A DNA stretch of 64,000 nucleotides. Origin: Actinomadura terrae. Lineage in GTDB: Bacteria > Actinomycetota > Actinomycetes > Streptosporangiales > Streptosporangiaceae. Below, piece by piece: positions 25,586 to 32,480 of this stretch (positions within the stretch are counted from its first letter, which is position 1; every line of letters starts with the position of its first letter). Location of the stretch: positions 62,001 through 126,000 of the forward strand of contig NZ_JAICDG010000003.1 in assembly GCF_022751215.1 (NCBI RefSeq). The letters run 5' to 3'. The translations under genes and the position numbers were made by a program. The notes below the pieces were generated by a model. The model did no database searches. It had not been told where the DNA came from and was given only the letters and a program-made list of their open reading frames with translations.

Positions 25586-26659
25586 TCAGACCGCGTCCCA
25601 GCGGAACAACCGTGTCGCGATCAGGGCCCCGGCCACCGCCACGCCCAGCAGGACGCCGATTTGCGGCAAGGCGGACGTGGGCCCGAGGCCGCGTCCCATG
25701 ACGTTCAGCATGCCCTCGTTGAGATAACGGAGGGGGAAGATGTAGGAAAGAGCCTTCATCCAGCCGGGGGACGCGTCGAGCGGGAAGAACGAGCCGCCGA
25801 GGAACGCCATCGGCAGGACGATCAGCTGCGTCATCGCCTGCGCGGTCTCCTGCGTCTTGGCCCAGGCGCCGATCATCATCCCGATCGACAGGAACGCTAG
25901 GACGCCCGCCATCACCATCGGGATCGCCATCCACCACGAGTGGCCGAGCTTCAGCCCGAACATCGGCAGCTGCGCCACCAGCACGAACAGCGCGAACTGG
26001 ACGAGCGCCACGGCCAGGCTGACCGCCACCCGGGCCGCGAAGACGGTCGGGATCGGCGCGGGGGAGAGCTGGAGGCGGCGCAGGATGCCCTTCGTCCGCC
26101 ACGTCACGAGCGTCTGGGACGCGCCGAACACACCGGCGGACGCCAGCGCCCAGCCCAGCAGGCTCGGCGTGAAGAACTGGATGGCCTTGAGCGAGTCGTC
26201 CTCCACCTGCTGGGTGGCCAGTCTGTACGCGGGGGGCTTCCCGGACGCCGACTGGTTCGCCGACTGGACGAGGGAGTCCATCAGGCCCCGCACCGTCCCG
26301 GACTTGACCTGGTCCGCCGCCGAGTAGTGGACGACCAGCTCCCCGCCCCGCTGCTCCACGACCGCGTCCGCGTCGCCCTTCTCCACCTTGCGCAGGGCCG
26401 CCGCCCGGTCGGACGCCCTGGTCACCTTCATGACCTTGCCGAGCCCGCCCGAGTCGTGCGCGACGGCCTGGTCCAGGACGGCCGCCCGGCCGACCTCCAG
26501 CACCTTCACCTTGGACGTCGTCTGGTGCCCGAACACCCCGCCGAAGATCGCCAGGAACATCAGCGGGAACAGGATCGTGAAGAACAGCGCGCCGCGGTCC
26601 CGGCTGAAGCCGAGGAACATCGCCCGCGACAGGCTCTTGAAGCTGGCGAACGTGCTCAC
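25586..26659 (-). CDS. ABC-2 type transporter permease
   Basis: 357 residues with six hydrophobic segments: one near residues 25-45 (ALFFTILFPLMFLAIFGGVF), an extracytoplasmic domain of about 110 residues, then five clustered in the C-terminal half (for example LIVLPMAFLGGSFFPL, the ABC-2 signature region). It forms the membrane channel for the ATPase encoded just upstream. GTG start overlaps the ATPase stop (GTGA). The substrate is unknown; drug, lipid or antibiotic export is typical for this family. Confidence 0.88.
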   Translation of the reverse strand: MSTFASFKSLSRAMFLGFSRDRGALFFTILFPLMFLAIFGGVFGHQTTSKVKVLEVGRAAVLDQAVAHDSGGLGKVMKVTRASDRAAALRKVEKGDADAVVEQRGGELVVHYSAADQVKSGTVRGLMDSLVQSANQSASGKPPAYRLATQQVEDDSLKAIQFFTPSLLGWALASAGVFGASQTLVTWRTKGILRRLQLSPAPIPTVFAARVAVSLAVALVQFALFVLVAQLPMFGLKLGHSWWMAIPMVMAGVLAFLSIGMMIGAWAKTQETAQAMTQLIVLPMAFLGGSFFPLDASPGWMKALSYIFPLRYLNEGMLNVMGRGLGPTSALPQIGVLLGVAVAGALIATRLFRWDAV

Positions 26660-27558
26660 GGCCTGAACTCCCGTCCGGTCAGATCGAGGAAGACGTCCTC
26701 CAGCGTCGCCCCGCGGATCTGGACGCCGTCCAGGGCGTCCCTGGAAGCCATCGCCGCCACCACCGCCGACGGGTCCCGGGTGGAGATCGTCAGGGACACG
26801 CCGTCGTCGTCGGCGCCGTCCGCGCCGGGGAGCAGGCGCGCGTCGTCCAGCGCGAGGACGCCGCTGGCCACGCTGATCCGCGCGGGCGCGTCCAGGCCCC
26901 GCACCAGCACCGCCGGGGGACCGAGGCGCAGCACCTTCCCCGCGTCCATGATCGCGACGCGGTCGCACAGGACCTCCGCCTCGTCCATGTGGTGGGTGGT
27001 GAGCACGATGGTCCGGCCCTCGGTGTTGATCTCCCGGAGGATGTCCCAGAGGTTGCGGCGGGCCTGCGGGTCGAGCGCCGCGGTCGGCTCGTCCAGGAAG
27101 ACCAGTTCGGGGTCGTGGACGAGCGCGCACGCGATCGACAGCCGCTGCGCCTGCCCGCCCGACAGCTTCTCGACGCGGACGTCGGCCTTGTCGCCGAGCC
27201 CGACCGCCTCCAGCATCGTGTCGGCCTTCGCCGCCGGGACGCCGTAGAGCGACCCGAACGTCTGGAGCTGCTCCCGCGCGGTCAGCCGCTCGAAGAACGA
27301 GGACGCCTGCAACTGGACGCCGACGCGGTTCAGCAGCCCGGGATTGCGCGGCCACGGCGACGTCCCGAGGACCGACACCTCGCCCTCGTCGGCCTCCCGG
27401 AGCCCCTCGACGATCTCCAGGGTCGTGGTCTTCCCGGCGCCGTTCGGGCCGAGGATGCCGAAGAACTCGCCCTCCTCGACCGCGAAGGTGACCCCGTCCA
27501 CCGCCTGGACGTCTCCGTATCGCTTGCGGAGGCCGGTGACCTCGATTGTTTGCGTCAT
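26656..27558 (-). CDS. ABC-2 type transporter ATP-binding protein
   Basis: 300 residues. Walker A GILGPNGAGKTTTLEIVEGL begins near residue 35, the signature VEKLSGGQAQRLSIACAL near 135, and Walker B ELVFLDEPTAALDP follows. The C-terminal 80 residues are the accessory domain of the DrrA/CcmA-like export ATPases. Leaderless start: TAACCT ends seven bases before ATG 27558, with no ribosome-binding site. Forms an exporter with the downstream permease. Confidence 0.92.
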   Translation of the reverse strand: MTQTIEVTGLRKRYGDVQAVDGVTFAVEEGEFFGILGPNGAGKTTTLEIVEGLREADEGEVSVLGTSPWPRNPGLLNRVGVQLQASSFFERLTAREQLQTFGSLYGVPAAKADTMLEAVGLGDKADVRVEKLSGGQAQRLSIACALVHDPELVFLDEPTAALDPQARRNLWDILREINTEGRTIVLTTHHMDEAEVLCDRVAIMDAGKVLRLGPPAVLVRGLDAPARISVASGVLALDDARLLPGADGADDDGVSLTISTRDPSAVVAAMASRDALDGVQIRGATLEDVFLDLTGREFRP

Positions 27559-27565
27559 GCGGAGG

Positions 27566-27571
27566 AGGTTA
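27566..27571 (-). promoter_or_regulatory. Leaderless -10 box for the ABC exporter operon
   Basis: TAACCT on the minus strand, seven bases before the ATG at 27558. Together with the palindrome at 27585-27596 it marks the promoter of the exporter genes. Confidence 0.6.
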
Positions 27572-27584
27572 GGGAACGAGTGAA

Positions 27585-27596
27585 GGTGCATGCACC
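27585..27596. promoter_or_regulatory. Perfect palindrome GGTGCATGCACC in exporter promoter
   Basis: A perfect 12-bp palindrome lying 14 bp upstream of the exporter -10 box, that is across its -35 region. A second small inverted repeat CCACC-CATA-GGTGG (27596-27609) adjoins it. A repressor binding here would block the exporter. No regulator gene is adjacent. Confidence 0.5.
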
Positions 27597-27726
27597 CACC
27601 CATAGGTGGACATTCGGCACCTCCACCCGGCCGCGGGACGGGCCGCGGCGGCGAGCCTCGCGAAAGATTGTCGGCGGCCGGGGGTACTCTGCTGCCGAAT
27701 GTCCTACCCCCGAGGAGCACACGCAG

Positions 27727-29817
27727 TTGACCGCCGCGACCGCCGAAGCCAGCACCGACGACCCGCACGGCTACTCCGCCCGGCACCTTTCGGTGCTGGA
27801 GGGGCTGGAGGCCGTGCGGAAGCGACCCGGCATGTACATCGGGTCGACCGACAGCCGAGGCCTCGCACACTGCCTCTGGGAGATCGTCGACAACTGCGTC
27901 GACGAGGCCCTCGCCGGATACTGCACGCACATCAGCGTGACGCTGCACGCCGACGGCTCCTTCGAGGTCGGTGACAACGGCCGCGGCATCCCCGTCGACA
28001 TCGAGCCGAGGACGGGCCTGCCGGGCGTGGAGCTGGTCATGACCAGGCTGCACGCGGGCGGCAAGTTCGGCGGCGTGTCCTACACCGCGTCCGGGGGGCT
28101 GCACGGCGTCGGCGCGTCCGTCGTCAACGCCCTGTCCGCCCGGATGGACGTCGAGGTCGACCGCGAGGGGCACACCCACGCGATCAGCTTCCGGCGCGGC
28201 CTGCCCGGCGAGTTCGCCGACGACGGCCGTCCGAACGCACGTTTCAAGAAGAAGTCGGGGCTGCGGCAGATCCGCAAGGTCGCCCGGAAGGTCACCGGTT
28301 GCCGTGTCCGGTTCTGGCCCGACCTCCAGATCTTCCTGAAGGACGCGACGGTCGAGCAGGCCCTCGTCATGGACCGCATGCGCCAGACCGCGTTCCTGAT
28401 CCCGGGGCTGACCATCGACGTCCGCGACGAGCGCGGTGAGGAGGTCGCCGAGGCCAGGTTCCGCTTCGACGGCGGCATCGGCGAGTTCTGCAGCTACCTC
28501 GCCAAGGACGCCCCCATCGTCGACGTCCTGCGCCTCCAGGGCCGCGGCCACTTCACCGAGACCGTGCCCGTCCTGGACGACCAGGGCCACCTCACCCCCA
28601 CCGACGTGGAACGTGACCTCGAGGTCGACATCGCGTTGCGCTGGGGCACCGGCTACGACACGATCACCCGCTCGTTCGTGAACGTGATCGCCACCCCCAA
28701 GGGCGGCACCCACGTGCGCGGCTTCGACCGCGCCGTGCTCAAGGTGGTCAACGAGCAGCTCCGGGCGGCGCGGCTGCTGAAGAGCAGCGACGAGGACGTC
28801 ATCAAGGAGGACGTCCTGGAGGGGCTCACCGCCGTCGTGACGGTCCGGCTGCCCGAGCCGCAGTTCGAGGGGCAGACCAAGGAGATCCTCGGCACGTCCG
28901 CGGCCACCCGGATCGTCTCCCAGGTCGTCATGCGCGAGCTGCGCGCGGTGTTCGAGAACCCGCCGCGCGGCCAGAAGCAGCCGCTGCGCGCCGTCCTGGA
29001 GAAGGTCGCGGGCGCCGCCAAGACCCGCATCGCCGCCCGCACCCAGCGCGACAACCAGCGCCGCAAGAACGCCCTGGAGAACTCGGCGCTGCCCGCCAAG
29101 CTCGTCGACTGCCGCACCGCCGACGACCGGAGCGAGCTGTTCATCGTCGAGGGGGACTCGGCGCTCGGCACCGCCAAGCTCGCCCGCGACTCCGAGTTCC
29201 AGGCGCTGCTGCCGATCCGCGGCAAGATCCTGAACGTGCAGAAGGCGTCGGTCGCCGACATGCTCAAGAACGCCGAGTGCGCCGCGATCATTCAGGTGAT
29301 CGGCGCCGGCTCGGGCCGCACCTTCGACCTCGACTCCGCCCGCTACGGCCGGATCATTCTGATGGCGGACGCCGACGTCGACGGCTCGCACATCCGGACC
29401 CTGCTGCTCACGCTCCTGTACCGCTACATGCGTCCGATGCTGGAGGCGGGCCGGGTCTTCACGGCCGTCCCACCGCTGCACCGGATCGAGCTGGTCAAGC
29501 CGAAGAAGGGGCAGGACAAGTACGTCTACTGCTACAGCGACGGCGAGCTGACCCGCAAGCTCGTGGAGTTCGAGCGCAAGGGCCAGCGCTGGAAGGAGCC
29601 CGTCCAGCGCTACAAGGGCCTCGGCGAGATGGACGCCGACCAGCTCGCGGAGACCACGATGGACCCCCGGCAGCGCATCCTGCGCCGCATCCGCATCGAG
29701 GACGCCGACGCCGCCGCCAAGATCTTCGACCTGCTGATGGGCAGCGACGTGGCCCCCCGCCGCGAGTTCATCACCGCGGGCGCCACCGAGCTCGACACCG
29801 AGCGCATCGACGTCTGA
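27727..29817 (+). CDS. parE: DNA topoisomerase IV subunit B (ParE, GyrB-like)
   Basis: 696 residues. GHKL ATPase motifs: EIVDNCVDEALAGY, DNGRGIPVDIEP and GGLHGVGASVVNALS. The transducer domain follows, then the Toprim domain with IVEGDSALGTAKLARDS, and DADVDGSHIRTLLLTLLYR. The EGDSALG form (not EGDSAGG) is characteristic of actinobacterial ParE, separating it from GyrB. With ParC (32481-34970) it decatenates daughter chromosomes. The TTG start at 27727 has GAGGAG nine bases upstream; upstream in-frame codons run through the exporter promoter. Confidence 0.94.
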   Translation: MTAATAEASTDDPHGYSARHLSVLEGLEAVRKRPGMYIGSTDSRGLAHCLWEIVDNCVDEALAGYCTHISVTLHADGSFEVGDNGRGIPVDIEPRTGLPGVELVMTRLHAGGKFGGVSYTASGGLHGVGASVVNALSARMDVEVDREGHTHAISFRRGLPGEFADDGRPNARFKKKSGLRQIRKVARKVTGCRVRFWPDLQIFLKDATVEQALVMDRMRQTAFLIPGLTIDVRDERGEEVAEARFRFDGGIGEFCSYLAKDAPIVDVLRLQGRGHFTETVPVLDDQGHLTPTDVERDLEVDIALRWGTGYDTITRSFVNVIATPKGGTHVRGFDRAVLKVVNEQLRAARLLKSSDEDVIKEDVLEGLTAVVTVRLPEPQFEGQTKEILGTSAATRIVSQVVMRELRAVFENPPRGQKQPLRAVLEKVAGAAKTRIAARTQRDNQRRKNALENSALPAKLVDCRTADDRSELFIVEGDSALGTAKLARDSEFQALLPIRGKILNVQKASVADMLKNAECAAIIQVIGAGSGRTFDLDSARYGRIILMADADVDGSHIRTLLLTLLYRYMRPMLEAGRVFTAVPPLHRIELVKPKKGQDKYVYCYSDGELTRKLVEFERKGQRWKEPVQRYKGLGEMDADQLAETTMDPRQRILRRIRIEDADAAAKIFDLLMGSDVAPRREFITAGATELDTERIDV

Positions 29818-29834
29818 GCACGCCCGCGCGGGGG

Positions 29835-29852
29835 CTCCACCTCCGGGTGGAG
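29835..29852 (+). terminator. Hairpin after parE
   Basis: CTCCACC, loop TCCG, GGTGGAG: a perfect 7-bp stem 17 bp after the parE stop. A probable terminator. Confidence 0.55.
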
Positions 29853-29913
29853 ACGGGGATGTCCAGCCCCGCGCCGATGCCCGCAGGTCCGGCGGTCACG
29901 TAGCTTCGGGGGC

Positions 29914-29982
29914 ATGAACTCGCAGGACACCCCGCCCCCCGGCGGCCCGACCGGCTCGGCGCCGCGAGGGTCGGCACCGTGA
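29914..29982 (+). CDS. Leaderless 22-codon ORF before sensor kinase (possible frameshifted N-terminus)
   Basis: ATG 29914 follows TAGCTT (29901-29906) by seven bases, a leaderless promoter arrangement. It reads MNSQDTPPPGGPTGSAPRGS then A-P and stops at 29982. A C6 tract lies at 29935-29940: with one base fewer there, this frame would continue without a stop into the kinase gene. So it may be the true kinase N-terminus broken by a sequencing error or slippage, or a genuine short leader ORF. Confidence 0.35.
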   Translation: MNSQDTPPPGGPTGSAPRGSAP

Positions 29983-30075
29983 AGGCGGGCGCGTGAGGAT
30001 GGGCGCCCTGAAGATGGACGCCGCGAAGGGTGACGCCGTGAAGACGGGCGCGGTGAGGATGCGCGTGGTGAGGGC
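29978..30075 (+). repeat. Degenerate 15-bp tandem repeat at the kinase start
   Basis: Six to seven copies related to GTGAAGAYGGGCGCC. The first copy has 14 bases, the others 15. In the kinase frame they encode five-residue repeats (MGALK-MDAAK-GDAVK-TGAVR). Each copy brings a GTGA, so start and stop codons recur through the array. Confidence 0.65.
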
Positions 30076-31207
30076 GGGCGGAGCCGTCACCGGTGAGCGG
30101 ATCATGAAGGTGTTCGTCCTCTGCGTGATGCCGCTGTGGGGGCTGGCGGCGTACGTGCGCACGCTCCTCAACAACACGCCCGAGCCCGCCCTGCACGGGA
30201 AGGGGCTCGCGGTCGTCGTCCTCAACGTGGTCATGTTCGCGCTGGGGGCCGCCGGGCTGCTGGTGGGACGCGGGAAGGGCTCCCGGTGGCGCGGGCACGG
30301 GATCGTCCTGCTGCTGGCGTCGGTCGCGACGGTCGTCCCGCTCTACGCGGTCGCGCGGCACACGGTCACGTTCATCGCCATGGTCCCGCTGTGGGTGCTG
30401 CTGCGGCGGATACCGGTGCTCTGGGGAATCGGCGTGGGCGTGCTCACGACCCTCGCGGTCGGTGCCGTGGGCGCGACGCATCCGGGCGGTGAGATCGACT
30501 TCGGGCTGATGGCCGCGTTCGCCGGGATGACGCTGGGCGGCCTCGCCAGCCGGCAGGCGTCGATCGCGCAGGAGGCGACCCGGAGGGCCGAGGCCGCGAA
30601 CGCGGTGCTGGCCGAGCGGTCCCACATCGCGCGGGAGATCCACGACATCCTCGCGCACTCGCTGTCGGCGCAGCTCGTCCACCTGGAGGGGGCGCGGCTG
30701 CTGCTGTCGCGCGACGGCGACCGCGTCCAGGCGCTGGACCGGGTGGAGCGCGCGCGGAACCTGGCCAGATCCGGCCTGGAGGAGACCCGGCGGGCGCTCG
30801 CCACGCTGCGCGGCGAGATCCCGGAGCCGAAGGAGGTGATCGCCGGGCTGGCGGAGGAGTTCTACGCCGGGACCGGCCGCCCCTGCGACGTGCGGGTGAC
30901 GGGGACGCCGCGCGAGCTGTCCCCGCAGGCGGGGCTCGCGGTCGTCCGGACCGCGCAGGAGGCGCTGACGAACGTCCGCAAGCACGCGCCGGGCGCGCGC
31001 GCCCACGTGGCCCTGCGCTACCTGAGCGCCGCGGTGGAGCTGGAGGTCACCGACACCGGCGCCACCGAACCGGGCCTGGACCTGGGCCTGGACAGCGGCG
31101 GATACGGCCTGGCGGGCATGCGGGAGCGCGCCGAGCTCATCGATGGGACGCTGGAGACCGGGCCGGACGGGAAGGGCTTCCGGGTGTCACTCCGGGTGCC
31201 CGCCTGA
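29993..31207 (+). CDS. Sensor histidine kinase (DesK-like)
   Basis: Up to 404 residues. Five or six hydrophobic segments lie between about residues 38 and 190. The HisKA_3 box is SHIAREIHDILAHSLSAQLV with the phospho-acceptor His, then the GHKL ATPase domain (TAQEALTNVRKHAPGA, DTGATEPGLDLGLDSGGYGL). The start is unclear: GTG 29993 opens the frame inside a 15-bp repeat array. ATG 30104, just before the first membrane helix, is the other option. The leaderless ATG at 29914 is out of frame by one base. Co-transcribed with the response regulator that starts 32 bp after its stop. Confidence 0.85.
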   Translation: MRMGALKMDAAKGDAVKTGAVRMRVVRAGGAVTGERIMKVFVLCVMPLWGLAAYVRTLLNNTPEPALHGKGLAVVVLNVVMFALGAAGLLVGRGKGSRWRGHGIVLLLASVATVVPLYAVARHTVTFIAMVPLWVLLRRIPVLWGIGVGVLTTLAVGAVGATHPGGEIDFGLMAAFAGMTLGGLASRQASIAQEATRRAEAANAVLAERSHIAREIHDILAHSLSAQLVHLEGARLLLSRDGDRVQALDRVERARNLARSGLEETRRALATLRGEIPEPKEVIAGLAEEFYAGTGRPCDVRVTGTPRELSPQAGLAVVRTAQEALTNVRKHAPGARAHVALRYLSAAVELEVTDTGATEPGLDLGLDSGGYGLAGMRERAELIDGTLETGPDGKGFRVSLRVPA

Positions 31208-31239
31208 CCCGCCCGGAGGACGAACGAGAACGGGACGCT

Positions 31240-31905
31240 GTGAGCGACGTGACGAAGATCCTGGTCGTCGACGACCAGACGGTGGTCAGGGAGGGCCTGG
31301 TCCTGCTGCTGGAACTGCTCCCCGGTATCGAGGTGGCCGGGTCCGCCGGGGACGGCGAGGCGGCGCTCGCCCTGGTCGGCGAGCTGCGGCCCGACGTCGT
31401 CCTGATGGACCTGCGGATGCCGCGCGTGGACGGGGTGGCGGCCACGCGGCTGATCAAACAGGCCCATCCGGAGGTCGAGGTCGTCGTCCTGACCACCTAC
31501 GCCGACGACGAGTCGATCTTCGCGGCGCTGCGGGCGGGCGCCCGCGGCTACCTCACCAAGGACGCGGGGGCCGAGGAGATCGCGCGGGCGGTCGCGGCGG
31601 TGCGCGGCGGCGCGGCGCAGCTCGACCCCGCCGTCCAGCGGCGCCTGGTCGAGGCGGTCGCCGCGGACGAGCGTCCCGCCCGGCGCGGGGGCCGCGGCGG
31701 CGACCTGCCCGACGGCCTGACCCGCCGCGAGGCCGAGGTCCTCGCACTGATCGCCCGCGGCCGCTCCAACGCGGAGATCGCCGGGGACCTGTTCATCAGC
31801 GAGGCCACGGTCAAGACGCACATCAACAACCTCTTCGCCAAGGCGAACCTTCGCGACCGCGCCCAGGCCGTCACCTACGCGTTCAAACACGACCTGGCCC
31901 CCTGA
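31240..31905 (+). CDS. NarL/FixJ-family response regulator
   Basis: 221 residues. Receiver domain with VVDDQ and phosphoacceptor Asp57 in DVVLMDLRMP, the conserved Lys in GYLTKDAG, then the LuxR helix-turn-helix (LTRREAEVLALIARGRSNAE, recognition helix ISEATVKTHINNLF). GTG start at 31240. Pairs with the kinase just upstream. Targets unknown. Confidence 0.9.
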   Translation: MSDVTKILVVDDQTVVREGLVLLLELLPGIEVAGSAGDGEAALALVGELRPDVVLMDLRMPRVDGVAATRLIKQAHPEVEVVVLTTYADDESIFAALRAGARGYLTKDAGAEEIARAVAAVRGGAAQLDPAVQRRLVEAVAADERPARRGGRGGDLPDGLTRREAEVLALIARGRSNAEIAGDLFISEATVKTHINNLFAKANLRDRAQAVTYAFKHDLAP

Positions 31906-32031
31906 ACGTGTGGGCCCCTGGGGCGGGGGTTGGGGTCCTAGGGCCCTGATGCGGCGGCTTCCGCCCGTCCTAGCGTGGCCGGATCGGCCGTCAGGCCGGC
32001 GGGACGCATCGGACGGAAGGGACCCAGCGTC

Positions 32032-32382
32032 ATGCCCGGAAACGAGATCGACGCCTACATCGCCGGCCAGCTCGACCCGAAGTACGCCGGCATCCTCGAC
32101 GCCCTGCGGACGCTGATGGCCGCGCACGCGCCGGGCGCCGTCGAGGGCCTCGCGTCCGGGTCCCCGGCGTGGCGGGGCGCGGAGGTCCTCGCCGTGATCA
32201 GCCAGAGCAAGACCCACCTCACGCTCGCGTTCGAGCGCGGCGCCGAGTTCAGGGACGAGCACGGGCTGCTGGAGGGCGTGGGCAGGCGGACCCGGCACGT
32301 CAAGATCAAAAGCCTGGACGACCTCGACGGGGACGCCCTGCGCGACTACATCGAGCAGGCCGTCCGCCTCGACGCGACCTGA
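32032..32382 (+). CDS. DUF1801 (YdhG-like) small protein
   Basis: 116 residues. N-terminal IDAYIAGQLDPKYAGILDAL and the internal EVLAVISQSKTHLTLAFERG fit the DUF1801/YdhG fold, an iron-chaperone-like alpha/beta domain often found in actinobacteria. Function is uncertain. The ATG at 32032 is preceded by GGAAGGGA about 9-16 bases upstream, with a probable -10 (TAGCGT, about 31971-31976). Confidence 0.75.
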   Translation: MPGNEIDAYIAGQLDPKYAGILDALRTLMAAHAPGAVEGLASGSPAWRGAEVLAVISQSKTHLTLAFERGAEFRDEHGLLEGVGRRTRHVKIKSLDDLDGDALRDYIEQAVRLDAT

Positions 32383-32444
32383 CCGGCGCGGACCGCCGAC
32401 GCGACCTGATCGGCGCGGGCCGCCCGCGCGGCGCCAGGGAGAGG

Positions 32445-32476
32445 GGTGTCCCGGGCCTCACCAGGCCCGGGACACC
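32445..32476. terminator. Bidirectional terminator between DUF1801 gene and parC
   Basis: A perfect 14-bp inverted repeat (GGTGTCCCGGGCCT, loop CACC, AGGCCCGGGACACC) placed between convergent genes, 5 bp past the parC stop. Confidence 0.85.
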
Positions 32477-32480
32477 GGCG

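Noticed and set aside
26656..29481. 941-codon minus-strand frame joining the exporter ATPase to antisense parE
   Set aside because: Only the part from 26656 to 27558 matches ABC ATPase motifs; the rest is antisense to parE.
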